From the NCBI GenBank assembly GCA_000493965.1, contig AWNV01000006.1:21602-85601 (forward strand): a DNA stretch of 64,000 nt. Direction: 5' to 3'. This DNA is from Candidatus Aminicenans sakinawicola JGI OTU-1 (lineage in GTDB: Bacteria > Acidobacteriota > Aminicenantia > Aminicenantales > Aminicenantaceae). Of this stretch, positions 1 to 8,817 are shown piece after piece (the first letter of the stretch is position 1; every line of letters starts with the position of its first letter). A model generated the notes under the pieces. It was not told the origin of the DNA and did no database searches. It saw only the letters and a program-made list of their open reading frames with translations. Both the position numbers and the translations under genes were made by a program.

Positions 1-112
1 TCTTTTCTACTTTTATCTAAAGGAAAAATCTATTCTTACTTCCTGATGAAGATTCAAATGAAAAATTTATTTTTTTTCTTGATAAAAAATATTTTTTCAT
101 GCTTAGATTATA

Positions 113-127
113 CGAAATATAATTTCG
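113..127. repeat. 15-bp inverted repeat CGAAAT-ATA-ATTTCG
   Basis: The arms CGAAAT and ATTTCG are perfect complements around a 3-base spacer, in an AT-rich stretch without a gene. It may be a regulator site or part of a decayed mobile element. Nothing else is recognisable between 1 and 190. Confidence 0.3.
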
Positions 128-190
128 CAAAAACTCAAAACCGAAATTCTAGGGACATCATAGTTAATTGCCAAAATAAAGAGAATGTGA

Positions 191-301
191 GGAGTTAAGT
201 ATAGTGTCCCCGGAATGTTGGAGGAATGGGAATATGTTTATAATCACATCAGCCCCCATCAATCACTTGATTATTTAACTCTCTATGAATATTATCAATA
301 A
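191..301 (+). pseudogene. Transposase C-terminal remnant (integrase-core type)
   Basis: An open frame from 191 to the TAA at 299-301 ends in YNHISPHQSLDYLTLYEYYQ. This closely resembles the end of integrase-core (rve/DDE) transposases of the IS3/IS481 type, whose last helix usually reads YN-x-RPHQSLGYLTPxEY. There is no upstream start: the frame is closed by TGA at 188-190, so only about 35 residues survive. It is therefore a relic. I could not identify the matching terminal repeats, so the exact IS family is uncertain. Confidence 0.6.
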
Positions 302-415
302 TGGTTATTAAATCACAGAGACAATGTGTCACTAACGTACTGAACAAGCACACTGTTTCAGCCAATACAATTCATGATGCCTAAAGGAAACTTGAGAATC
401 TAAGATGGTGGCAGT

Positions 416-1504
416 ATGAAAAATATCTATATTCATCTTTTCAACGCGCTGAAAAATAAGCAGCCTCTGGCTTTAGCCTCGATCATTGAAGCTAAAGGTT
501 CAACACCACAAAAGCCAGGAGCTTCAGCTTTATTTTCTCCTGAAGGTCTCCTTGAAGGTACTCTGGGAGGAGGTCTGCTTGAAGCAGATGCCCGGAAAAA
601 AGCCATTCAGGCACTGAAAAGAAGTGATTCCCGTCTTTATAAATTCTGCCTTAATGCTGAAACGTATTCAGAGGAAAAACCTATTTGCGGAGGTGAAGTC
701 AGGATTATGATTGATGCCAGCCCTGAAAAGCACATAGATGCCTTTCAAAGCCTCAGCAATTCCCTCGGTCAAAGGCGTTTTGGCCTCTTAGCCACATTCA
801 TCAACAGATTGATTGGAGAGGAAGTGACTATTTTACGGTATTGGATAGAAGAGAAAAAAGATTTGGCTATCAACCTTAGAAAACATTTTTCCTGCTTTCG
901 GGAAGAAATTAATAAAGCCCTTTCAGAAGGTTCGCCCCGATTAGTAAAAGTCAAGGATGGAATATTACCTGCAAAAGCAAAAGAGAGCTTTCTCTTTTTA
1001 GAACCTGTTTTTCCGTTCCCTCATCTGGTGATAGCAGGGGCTGGACATATCGGGCAGGTTGTCGCACATCTGGGAGGTCTCTTAAATTTTGAAGTCACAG
1101 TAATAGATGATAGACCTGAATTTGTGAATAAAAAAAGATTTCCAGATGCGGATCATATAATTGTAAAGGATTTCAATAATGCTCTTCGGGATTTTCCCAT
1201 CTCTTTGGATACTTATCTTGTAATTGCCACTCGTGAACACCGCCATGATGCGACAGTTCTCCGTCAATGCATAAATTCTGAAGCTGCTTACATCGGGATG
1301 ATAGGGAGTACCCGGAAAATCGAGCTTACGCAAAAAAAATTCCTGGAAGAAGGGTGGGCTGCACCGGAGCAATTTGAACGTATTTATGCCCCAATTGGTT
1401 TGGCCATAAATTCAAAAACCGTGGAGGAAATTGCCATTAGTATCGCTTCTCAGCTTGTTCTCGTACGCAGCCAAATACAAGATAAAATTAAGGATATCAG
1501 ATGA
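416..1504 (+). CDS. xdhC: XdhC/CoxI-family molybdenum hydroxylase maturation protein
   Basis: The 362-residue protein has the two-part XdhC architecture. The N-terminal XdhC_CoxI domain (about 1-110) contains GSTPQKPGAS, GTLGGGLLE and CGGEVRIMID. The C-terminal Rossmann domain (from about residue 203) contains the dinucleotide-type loop GAGHIGQ and later AYIGMIGSTRK. XdhC proteins bind molybdenum cofactor and help its sulfuration and insertion into xanthine-dehydrogenase-type enzymes. The next gene, a MocA-like nucleotidyltransferase, starts inside its stop codon (ATGA), implying translational coupling. A Mo-hydroxylase operon lies directly opposite and is the likely client. The ATG start has only a weak ribosome site. 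Confidence 0.9.
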   Translation: MKNIYIHLFNALKNKQPLALASIIEAKGSTPQKPGASALFSPEGLLEGTLGGGLLEADARKKAIQALKRSDSRLYKFCLNAETYSEEKPICGGEVRIMIDASPEKHIDAFQSLSNSLGQRRFGLLATFINRLIGEEVTILRYWIEEKKDLAINLRKHFSCFREEINKALSEGSPRLVKVKDGILPAKAKESFLFLEPVFPFPHLVIAGAGHIGQVVAHLGGLLNFEVTVIDDRPEFVNKKRFPDADHIIVKDFNNALRDFPISLDTYLVIATREHRHDATVLRQCINSEAAYIGMIGSTRKIELTQKKFLEEGWAAPEQFERIYAPIGLAINSKTVEEIAISIASQLVLVRSQIQDKIKDIR

Positions 1505-2100
1505 TCTGGGGAATAATATTAGCCGCTGGGGAATCAAAAAGGATGGGAAAACCCAAGCTCCTCCTTCCCTTAGGGGAAAAAACGATAATCGAAACAATAA
1601 TCGACAGCGTCATCCAGTCAAAATTAGATGATGTCCTTGTTGTTCTTGGTGCACACCGGGAGAAGATTGAAAAAAAAATTAAGGATTTTTCCATCAAGAT
1701 TGTCGTTAATCCAGATTTTAAAAATGACATGTTATCATCGGTTCAATGTGGATTTCGAGCACTCCCAGAAGATGTCGAGGCTTCCCTTGTTATTCTCGGA
1801 GACCAGCCCGAAATTTCAAGCGCTTTAATCAATAAAATCGTTGATGCCTACAAGAAATCAAAGAAAGGAATTGTTCTTCCTGTCTTCAGAAAGAATCGGG
1901 GGCATCCGGTCTTAATAGATATGAAATATCAAGGCGAAATTGAAGATTTAAACCCTGATTTAGGTCTCCGAAACCTTGTTTATAAACATGCTGAAGATAT
2001 TCTGGAGGTCGAAGTGATAACTCCGAGTATTCTCCAGGATATTGATACCATCGAGGATTACAATAGAGAATTAAAGTCAAAAAGGAAGAGCCATCAATAA
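1501..2100 (+). CDS. mocA: MocA-like molybdenum cofactor nucleotidyltransferase
   Basis: This 199-residue protein is an NTP-transferase of the MobA/MocA fold. The nucleotide-binding signature LAAGESKRMGKPKLLLPLG is at the N-terminus, ILGDQPEIS supplies the metal-binding Asp near residue 100, and GHPVLI follows in the C-terminal half. MocA family members convert Mo-molybdopterin to the cytidine dinucleotide form used by Mo-hydroxylases. It overlaps the xdhC stop by four bases. The pairing with xdhC and with the Mo-hydroxylase genes opposite supports cofactor maturation. CTP rather than GTP specificity is inferred from context, not read from residues. Confidence 0.85.
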   Translation: MIWGIILAAGESKRMGKPKLLLPLGEKTIIETIIDSVIQSKLDDVLVVLGAHREKIEKKIKDFSIKIVVNPDFKNDMLSSVQCGFRALPEDVEASLVILGDQPEISSALINKIVDAYKKSKKGIVLPVFRKNRGHPVLIDMKYQGEIEDLNPDLGLRNLVYKHAEDILEVEVITPSILQDIDTIEDYNRELKSKRKSHQ

Positions 2101-2139
2101 AAGTTATTTCTTTTTGCGAGTTCCTTTCCTGTCACTGCT

Positions 2140-2159
2140 GTTTATATGTGCATATAAAC
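2140..2159. repeat. 20-bp inverted repeat between convergent genes
   Basis: GTTTATATG and CATATAAAC are perfect 9-base arms around TG. The element lies in the 131-bp gap where mocA and the Mo-hydroxylase large subunit converge. No T-run follows on either side, so it is a weak candidate for a transcript-end hairpin. Confidence 0.35.
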
Positions 2160-2231
2160 CGGCCACTACCTCTTGCAAATAAATAATCCCTTAAAATTTT
2201 TATCTGAATGAGTTATAACACAACAATATTT

Positions 2232-4385
2232 TCAGATATGCTCCATAGCTGCTTTGACCCGGGCCGGAGTCATTGGGAGTTGAAGCAACCTGGCGCCAGT
2301 TGCGTCGTAAATTGCATTGGCGATGACCCCTCCCATGCAAATGATAGGGGGTTCTCCTCCTCCCTGAGGCGCAGCCTCTCTATCATCGATTAAAACCGTC
2401 TCGATCCTGGGCAGCCAGGAAAATCTCGGTATTTTATAGGTGTCAAAATTCATGTCAAATATCTCTCCACCTTTGAAATGAATATCTTCGGAGAGGGCAT
2501 ACCCTATACCCATGGTGATACAGCCTTCAATCTGTATTTTGGCACCTTCAGGGTTGATAGATAATCCCATATCCTGTGCACAGACTACCCTCTTCACCTG
2601 GACGTGTCCGGTTTTCTTGTTGACTTTAACTTCAGCAATATGTGCCACATAGGTACCTGCGTCGATACCAGAAGCTATCCCATAACCGCGGCCGCTTGGA
2701 GCTTTGGCCGGCTTCCAGCCGAATTTTTTCGCAGCAGCTTGCAGAACCCGGATCATTCTTTCATCCTTCAAATTCTCCAATCGAAATTCCAAAGGATCAA
2801 TTCCCGCTTTTGCTGCAAGGATATCGATATGTGACTCTCGGGCGAAGGTGTTGGTGTTGTTTGCGGGAGCCCTCCAAGGACCGGTTGCGAACGGGTGAGA
2901 ACCAGGAGCTCCCCTCCATCCTGCGCTAAAAGCCATTGTACGATGATGAGGTATATCATAGAAATGTTGGGAACCTCTTTCTCCGGCGAAATAGACGCCA
3001 TAATCCCACAGAGTAATGCGGCTTGAACCATTGACACCGCCTTTTATCTTTACCACAGCAGCCGGGCGAAAGGTGTCGTAGAAAAATTCCTCGGCCCTCG
3101 TCCAGGTGACCTGAACAGGCTTTCCGCTTAACTTCGCCAGAATAGCAGCTTCCTCGCCCTGCCGGTTGCTGTTTTTCCCCCCGAATCCGCCTCCGACAAA
3201 GGGCGTGATGATGCGGACTTTTTCAGCAGGAAATCCAAGAACCGATGCAGCCCCTCTCTGGAGTCCGAAGGGGCCTTGAGTGGATGCCCAGATTGTAGCC
3301 TTGTCCCCTTCGATTTTGGCCAGAGCTGTATGGGTTTCCATAGGCGCATGTGCCACATAGCCATCCAGATAGGTTTTTTCAACCACAGACTTTGAAATCT
3401 CTTCTCCTTTAGCAAGGTCTCCTCCCTGGGAAACTATCTCCCCTTCCGGGGCTACTTTGAGAAGGTGACCAAAGATTGTCTTGTCATCGACCTGGGAATC
3501 GAGTTTTTCAAACCTTGCTTTGACCTGTCCTAAGGCCTCTTCTGCCAGTTCGGGGTCTTCATTCAGGACGGCAATGAGGTCATCATTCTCAATGACCCGT
3601 GTTCCTCTGATCTTTTTAGCTCCGGAAGTATCCACACTGATCATCCTGGCTCCATGGGCAGGAGGTCTTAAGATCCTGGCATAAAGCATTCCGGGTTCCC
3701 GAATGTCTCCGGCATACTTGGCTTTCCCGGTAACCTTGGCTACGGCATCCCTGCGCAGGACAGGTGTTCCCACGATCGTGAAATCCGAGGGCTTTTCCAG
3801 AACCGCTTTCCCTTTGAGCTTTCTGACGATTTTCTTCCCTTTTGTGAGCTGAGCATAGGTGACCTTTTTCTGTCTTTGAGATTTATGATATATGACTCCG
3901 GCCTCCGCTTTAAGCTGGGAAGTGGAAACTTGTAAGTATTCGGCTGCCAGCTCGATTAGAACCTCCCTGGCTTCTGCTGCAGCCGCTCTCAAAGGAGGCC
4001 CGAAAAACCTGGTGGTCATGGAGCCGAAGGTTCCCATATCATACGGACAAAGGTCGGTGTCTCCCATCACCATATCCACGGAATCCAGATGAACTTCGAG
4101 TTCATCGGCCAGCATCTGGGCCAGTGAGGTAATCACACCCTGGCCCATCTCGATTTTGCCAGTAAAGCATGTGACCCGACCATACTCGTCGATCCTGAGA
4201 AAGGCATTGAAATCATCGGGGAGGGACTGCCCTCTCCGGCGTTGTGCCTCTAAAAGAAGGGGATCGCCAACAGAGAACAAAATGACGATGCCTCCTCCCA
4301 TAAGCTTGAGGAATTCTCGTCTGCTTAGAGGAAGGCCAGTTCTGTCGTCATAAAAATCAATATCCATATAATCTTCTTTTTTCAT
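2232..4385 (-). CDS. Tat-exported Mo-hydroxylase large (molybdopterin-binding) subunit, IorB-like
   Basis: The 717-residue protein belongs to the xanthine dehydrogenase family, with the domain order of isoquinoline 1-oxidoreductase beta subunits. A twin-arginine motif, SRREFLK, followed by a hydrophobic stretch lies at residues 21-45, so the folded enzyme should be exported. A partial cofactor-binding domain (about 55-180) precedes the a/b hammerhead (about 210-300, VTGKAKYAGDI). The GGGFGGK molybdopterin motif is near residue 400 and the catalytic Glu is in QGGGEPP near residue 678. The 2Fe-2S subunit gene ends 5 bp upstream. There is no FAD subunit, so electrons probably leave to a periplasmic or membrane carrier. 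The substrate is unknown; an aldehyde or N-heterocycle is typical of relatives. Confidence 0.88.
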   Translation of the reverse strand: MKKEDYMDIDFYDDRTGLPLSRREFLKLMGGGIVILFSVGDPLLLEAQRRRGQSLPDDFNAFLRIDEYGRVTCFTGKIEMGQGVITSLAQMLADELEVHLDSVDMVMGDTDLCPYDMGTFGSMTTRFFGPPLRAAAAEAREVLIELAAEYLQVSTSQLKAEAGVIYHKSQRQKKVTYAQLTKGKKIVRKLKGKAVLEKPSDFTIVGTPVLRRDAVAKVTGKAKYAGDIREPGMLYARILRPPAHGARMISVDTSGAKKIRGTRVIENDDLIAVLNEDPELAEEALGQVKARFEKLDSQVDDKTIFGHLLKVAPEGEIVSQGGDLAKGEEISKSVVEKTYLDGYVAHAPMETHTALAKIEGDKATIWASTQGPFGLQRGAASVLGFPAEKVRIITPFVGGGFGGKNSNRQGEEAAILAKLSGKPVQVTWTRAEEFFYDTFRPAAVVKIKGGVNGSSRITLWDYGVYFAGERGSQHFYDIPHHRTMAFSAGWRGAPGSHPFATGPWRAPANNTNTFARESHIDILAAKAGIDPLEFRLENLKDERMIRVLQAAAKKFGWKPAKAPSGRGYGIASGIDAGTYVAHIAEVKVNKKTGHVQVKRVVCAQDMGLSINPEGAKIQIEGCITMGIGYALSEDIHFKGGEIFDMNFDTYKIPRFSWLPRIETVLIDDREAAPQGGGEPPIICMGGVIANAIYDATGARLLQLPMTPARVKAAMEHI

Positions 4386-4390
4386 CGCTT

Positions 4391-4864
4391 CTAACCTCCC
4401 TTCATTTCTTTAGCTGCTGTTTGAATGGCCTGAACAATACGGTTATGGGCTCCGCAGCGACACAGGTTGTATTCCATGGCGTCGATGATGTCTTTGTGGG
4501 AAGGCTCGGGATTTTTCAACAGCAGGCTGTAGGCGTTGAGAATCATCCCGGGGGTGCAGAACCCGCATTGAAGAGCATCATGCTTGACAAAGGCTTCCTG
4601 CAGAGGATGAAGCCTGGCATTTTTGGCCAAACCTTCTATGGTGATGATTTCTTTTCCATCGATATCCTCTACAGGAAACTGACAGGAACGTTCAGCCTCA
4701 TTGTTGACCAGTACAGTGCATGCTCCACAAAAGCCTTCACCGCAACCAAACTTAGTCCCCGTCAGACCGAAATCTGTGCGCAATACCCACAGGAGCATGC
4801 GTTCTCGGTCGATAGTCAGACTTTTCGGCTGACCGTTAAGTTTAAAACGGATTGTCTTTTTCAT
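4391..4864 (-). CDS. 2Fe-2S subunit of Mo-hydroxylase, IorA-like
   Basis: The 157-residue protein has the two iron-sulfur domains of the xanthine dehydrogenase small subunit. The plant-ferredoxin-like cluster motif is CGEGFCGAC, with a later Cys in RSCQFP. The helical domain carries QCGFCTPGM and LCRCGAH. It passes electrons from the Mo centre. It has no signal peptide of its own, so it presumably rides out of the cell with the Tat-tagged large subunit encoded 5 bp downstream. The 223-residue membrane protein gene lies 44 bp upstream on the same strand, probably in the same operon. Confidence 0.92.
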   Translation of the reverse strand: MKKTIRFKLNGQPKSLTIDRERMLLWVLRTDFGLTGTKFGCGEGFCGACTVLVNNEAERSCQFPVEDIDGKEIITIEGLAKNARLHPLQEAFVKHDALQCGFCTPGMILNAYSLLLKNPEPSHKDIIDAMEYNLCRCGAHNRIVQAIQTAAKEMKGG

Positions 4865-4908
4865 TCAGTCCTCCTTCCAAGAGATTGTTCGGAAAAAACA
4901 TCACTGTG

Positions 4909-5580
4909 TCAGCCAATCCGCAGGATCGTGATTATGACCAGACAAAGAATCAATGCTGCAGGAGAAAGGATGTAATTGAGTTTTCTCATGCCGTGGGCTT
5001 TGATCAAACCGGTTTCAAAGGCCTTTATTTTTGCTCCAACCCAGAAGCCCAGAGGAACAATAAAGAAAGCCGTCAGAACTGCAAAGTGGATATAATAGAG
5101 AGAGAGGGGATAACCTATCCCCGGAGCAACACAAGCTGGAATTCCTGTAGCATACTTGACCAGAGGAAAGAGATTTACGGCCAGCACCGCTGCCATACTG
5201 CCGAGAAGAGCCTGTCCTGCAGGCTTTTGGATAATCTTTTCCTTGATTATAGAGACAAAGATGACAAAAACGATCGCTTCCATAAAAAAGGCAAAAATTG
5301 GATTGCCGATGGCTCCATGTTTAATGGGCAGAGAGAGAAGCAGCGCGTCAAACATTTTGAAAAACGAAGCTATTAAGACCATAAGAAATACTCCGAAGAT
5401 TCTTCTGGAAACCACCCAGCCTGCAGCCATAAAAAAGAGTGCGATTCCGGTCATTATAGAGCCTGAAACAAAGGCAGCGCAGCTTCGCAGTCCCATACCC
5501 AAGGCGGCTTCAGAGAGTCCCCACACGGACCCCAAAACAATCACCATACACAGGTAGGACCTGGGGACAGATTTATCCAT
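4909..5580 (-). CDS. Hypothetical integral membrane protein, first gene of the Mo-hydroxylase operon
   Basis: I do not recognise this 223-residue protein. It contains about six hydrophobic helices (for example AAFVSGSIMTGIALFFMAAG and FAFFMEAIVFVIFVSII) and a short polar N-terminus. The N-terminal pattern with Gly-rich helices is loosely reminiscent of small multi-helix transporter components, but no family motif is visible. No haem-ligand Cys or His pattern supports an electron-carrier role. It precedes the Fe-S and Mo subunits on the same strand by 44 bp, suggesting a link to substrate uptake or to the exported enzyme. That link is inference. Confidence 0.7.
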   Translation of the reverse strand: MDKSVPRSYLCMVIVLGSVWGLSEAALGMGLRSCAAFVSGSIMTGIALFFMAAGWVVSRRIFGVFLMVLIASFFKMFDALLLSLPIKHGAIGNPIFAFFMEAIVFVIFVSIIKEKIIQKPAGQALLGSMAAVLAVNLFPLVKYATGIPACVAPGIGYPLSLYYIHFAVLTAFFIVPLGFWVGAKIKAFETGLIKAHGMRKLNYILSPAALILCLVIITILRIG

Positions 5581-6054
5581 TCAATCCTCCTTGAATACAG
5601 ATTTCTATAAATCAGAATAGGGATAGGAAGCATTTATATTAGCCTCCCTATTTATTTTGATGTATTTTATATCTGTATCTTCCATCTTTTTTCATTGGCT
5701 CAATAAAACTTTAAAGATTCAATAAATATAGCTCTATATGTTATGAAATTCAACTTTTTTATTTCTACCTAATATACTCAATACCAATATAGGTATTTTT
5801 CGTTAGGAAAATATCGTGAATCCATTGTACTCGTTGGGGGCTGGGTTCCCTATTTTCTAATCTAGAAGAAAAAATCTGCTTAGATTTGAAAGGAAATCTA
5901 TTTAAAATCATTTAGTTGGCGCGGTCCGACCACAAAGGAAAAACTCCAAAGAAAAAAACATAAAGCATGAAAAATAGGATGTGTCCCTATTTTTTATAAT
6001 AAAGTGCTTGACAAATATGCATGATTTCACATTCAAATATAAAGGACTCAAGTT
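5581..6054. other. 474-bp intergenic region with REP-like hairpin
   Basis: No protein-coding frame is convincing here. It separates the divergently transcribed Mo-hydroxylase operon and the radical SAM gene. The only clear structures are the inverted repeat at 5970-5994 and a perfect TTGACA at 6008-6013. No good -10 sits 17 bases further on, only AT-rich sequence around 6031-6042. Confidence 0.4.
5970..5994. repeat. Inverted repeat AAAAATAGG / CCTATTTTT
   Basis: Nine-base perfect arms (5970-5978 and 5986-5994) flank a 7-base loop, giving a hairpin ending in a T-run on the plus strand. It could act as a rho-independent terminator. Its sequence also recalls the palindromes associated with REP-type (Y1) transposases, but no transposase gene is nearby, so that is only a suggestion. 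Confidence 0.45.
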
Positions 6055-6996
6055 ATGTATAACTATTTGTTTGGTCCTGTACCTTCTCGGCGTTTGGGAA
6101 TGTCATTGGGAATTGATCTTGTCCCTCACAAAGTGTGTACATTAAATTGTATTTACTGTGAATGCGGACGGACCACAAAATTAACCCTTGAGAGAAATGA
6201 GTATGTTCCATACGATGCTGTCGTAAAAGAATTGCAGCATTATCTTACCAATAATCCCGTACCGGATTATATTACTTTTTCCGGTTCCGGAGAACCTACT
6301 CTTAACTCACGTATTGGGGATGTTTTACAATTTATTAAATCAAATTATCCTAATATTCCTGTTGCTGTTTTAACCAACGGAACCCTGTTTTATCAAAAAC
6401 AGGTCAGAACAGAGCTGCTGAATGCAGATGTCGTGCTGCCATCGTTAGATGCGGCGTCAGACTTGTCTTTTCGCAAGATTAACCGGCCGTTCCACAAGCT
6501 TAATATTAATGAATACATAAAAGGTCTTGTAGATTTCAGAAAAGAGTACAGTGGCAAGATATGGCTGGAAGTTCTAATTCTTCCCGGCTATAACGATAAT
6601 CCCGAAGACCTACAATTACTAAAAGAAGCATTTGAAAAAATTAAACCTGATAGTATTCAATTGAACACTCTCGACAGGCCGGGAACAATTGATGGTTTAA
6701 GAACGGCAAGTAAACATAAATTACAACAAATTGTAGACTTCTGGAATCTTGATAATGTTGAAATCATTGCAGCCGCACCCGAACGAAAAAAAGTAAAATC
6801 TTATCGTGAAGATACAGAAACCGCAATTTGGGAAACAATATGCAGAAGGCCCTGTACTATTGATGACCTTGTGAAAATTCTTGGATTACATATCAATGAG
6901 ATTAATAAATATCTTGATGTTTTAGAATCAGAGAATAAAATTGAATCTGTTCGCCAGGAACGAGGTTTATTTTATCAGCGTAAACATATTGATTAA
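6055..6996 (+). CDS. Radical SAM protein (COG0731-type Fe-S oxidoreductase)
   Basis: The 313-residue protein begins YNYLFGPVPSRRLGMSLG and carries the radical SAM cluster motif CTLNCIYC (CxxxCxxC) near residue 30. The SAM-contact segment FSGSGEPTL follows. The fold continues to about residue 230, and the last ~80 residues look like a winged-helix tail (TICRRPCTIDDLVKIL). Members of this family have a TYW1-like core but mostly unknown substrates. It stands alone between intergenic regions, so neighbours give no clue. A perfect -35 TTGACA lies at 6008-6013. Confidence 0.88.
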   Translation: MYNYLFGPVPSRRLGMSLGIDLVPHKVCTLNCIYCECGRTTKLTLERNEYVPYDAVVKELQHYLTNNPVPDYITFSGSGEPTLNSRIGDVLQFIKSNYPNIPVAVLTNGTLFYQKQVRTELLNADVVLPSLDAASDLSFRKINRPFHKLNINEYIKGLVDFRKEYSGKIWLEVLILPGYNDNPEDLQLLKEAFEKIKPDSIQLNTLDRPGTIDGLRTASKHKLQQIVDFWNLDNVEIIAAAPERKKVKSYREDTETAIWETICRRPCTIDDLVKILGLHINEINKYLDVLESENKIESVRQERGLFYQRKHID

Positions 6997-7334
6997 AACT
7001 GTGTGAAACCATGGCTTGGCTGTGGCAACTTGCAGATAATGAAGGCATTGAGAAAATATTTATTTTTTATTTCATACTTAAAATCCCTATTTTAGCGGCA
7101 AAAAGCACTCTCTAAGGAATATGGTAAATAAAGTTTGCGGAGATTGAACCAGAGAAAATCCTTTTCTTATGGGGTAGTAGAGGCCTTTATTTAAATAAAT
7201 TGCCTGACCAGCAAGATTTATCCGATTATTTGGGACTAATGCACCGCTTGACTTAGGGATATGTATTTAATAATATTATTTTGCTAGAAATATTTTTCAT
7301 ATTTTAATTCATATAACATTTCATTAAAACTTAG
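6997..7334. other. 338-bp intergenic region with possible gene remnant
   Basis: No complete gene is present. A 41-codon stop-free stretch at 7131-7256 reads like protein (it includes EKILFLWGSRGLYL and ends DYLGLMHRLT before TAG). It has no start codon and no match that I recognise. A promoter for the next gene overlaps its end. Confidence 0.3.
7248..7276 (+). promoter_or_regulatory. Promoter upstream of GT2 glycosyltransferase
   Basis: TTGACT and TAATAT are separated by 17 bases, about 60 bases ahead of the ATG at 7335. The -35 matches 5 of 6 and the -10 matches 4 of 6 consensus positions. Confidence 0.45.
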
Positions 7335-8720
7335 ATGTGGGAAGAAACATGTGAGAGCATTGCTTTAGAATCCAAGCCTAGAGGTTTTTTCTTAAATCTT
7401 CCTTTTCTTAGGGAAAAAATAGATCCTATTCTTATCTTTTTAATCATTGTAAGCAGCATTTTGATTGTAGTTGTTTCTGTAAAATTAAAGATTTTCTATT
7501 CATGGGCTGAATTTTTGCGCAGTACTCTCTTTCTTCGGATATCAATTTACCCTTTGCTGATTTCTGCTGCAATCCTGGCGGCTGGCATTATTTTCCGGAC
7601 AATCCTATGGTTTTACTACAAACCAATGACTGTAGAAGAAGGAGAAAAGATTAAGTGGCCTTTTGTTTCTGTAATCATGCCGGCTTTGAATGAAGAAGAA
7701 TTTATCATGACATCTATTGATTCTATTTTTGAAAATTCATATCCCAAGGATAGACTCGAAGTAATCTGCATAAATGACGGATCCACGGATTCGACGATTT
7801 TTAATATGCTGAAAGCAAAACAAAAATATGGTAATAGAGTCCGAGTAATTAATTTTTCAAGAAATTTAGGGAAAAGAAAAGCCTTGTATATAGGTTTAAA
7901 AAAGGCAAAAGGAGAAATTATTGTCACTGTGGATACAGACAGCCGAATCGGGAAAAATGCCATAAGGAATATTGTTGTTCCATTGATTAAGGATGCGAAT
8001 ACGGGTGCTGTTGCAGGGAGAGTCGAGGTTTTGAACGAAAAGAAGAATTTCCTTACAAGGATGCTTTCTATCCGCTATTCTATTTCTTTTAATTTTGGCC
8101 GCGCCTATCAAAGCGTGTATGGAGCTGTTCTTTGTTGCCCTGGAGCTCTCACAGCTTATAGAATGGACATTTTGAAAAAATTCATCAGGGAATGGGTGAA
8201 TCAGAAGTTTTTAGGTGTTCAATGTACTTACGGAGAAGATAGAGCTCTCACTACGTTAGTTCTTAAGTCGGGCTACATGACAAGATTTCAGTCTAATGCT
8301 ATTGTTTATACGAAAGTGCCTTCGACTTTCAGCCAGATGAACAAGATGTATCTTCGTTGGACAAGGAGCTATATTCGAGAATCTATTCTATTCGCCAAAT
8401 TCATGTTTACAAGATACAGGTCAGAACACCGCGTGTTTCCCATATGTGACTTTTTGTTCTTGAATTTGCTTCATCCATTTCATCTTTTTTCAATAGGCAT
8501 TGTATTTTATTCTTTTATGGCATTTCCTTATTTTATTCTCAGGCAACTTTCTTTTTTGGTGATTGTTTCTTTTATCTTATCACTCTATTACCTTCGAACT
8601 AACAAAAGCTTAATATTTCTTTATGGCGTTCCATATGGCATAATCTCAGCTTTTTGTCTCTGGTGGATCGTTCCGTATGCAGTGCTTACCTTGAAAAATC
8701 GATCATGGCTGACGCGATAG
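7335..8720 (+). CDS. Membrane GT2 family processive-type glycosyltransferase
   Basis: The 461-residue protein has two N-terminal membrane helices (about 30-50 and 65-90). A family 2 glycosyltransferase domain begins near residue 112 (SVIMPALNEEEF, NDGSTDST). It contains the metal/nucleotide DxD motif in TVDTDS near residue 197, the acceptor-site EDR in TYGEDRAL, and RWTRS, a variant of the QxxRW motif. Three or four C-terminal membrane helices follow. This matches chitin/hyaluronan/poly-N-acetylglucosamine synthase-like enzymes that make and export a beta-linked polysaccharide. The product cannot be read from sequence. It is a single-gene unit with its own candidate promoter. Confidence 0.87.
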   Translation: MWEETCESIALESKPRGFFLNLPFLREKIDPILIFLIIVSSILIVVVSVKLKIFYSWAEFLRSTLFLRISIYPLLISAAILAAGIIFRTILWFYYKPMTVEEGEKIKWPFVSVIMPALNEEEFIMTSIDSIFENSYPKDRLEVICINDGSTDSTIFNMLKAKQKYGNRVRVINFSRNLGKRKALYIGLKKAKGEIIVTVDTDSRIGKNAIRNIVVPLIKDANTGAVAGRVEVLNEKKNFLTRMLSIRYSISFNFGRAYQSVYGAVLCCPGALTAYRMDILKKFIREWVNQKFLGVQCTYGEDRALTTLVLKSGYMTRFQSNAIVYTKVPSTFSQMNKMYLRWTRSYIRESILFAKFMFTRYRSEHRVFPICDFLFLNLLHPFHLFSIGIVFYSFMAFPYFILRQLSFLVIVSFILSLYYLRTNKSLIFLYGVPYGIISAFCLWWIVPYAVLTLKNRSWLTR

Positions 8721-8817
8721 TAAAGCACTTATTTTTAAATTATCATAAAACGCCAGAGGAACCTTTTCTGACTAAAGAGAAAACGCCTTTAATAAGACTC
8801 GCTTCTGAGGATTCATT

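Noticed and set aside
4852..5376. 174-codon plus-strand frame opposite the membrane protein
   Set aside because: Hydrophilic, low-quality text antisense to a well-formed six-helix protein that is in operon with the Fe-S subunit.
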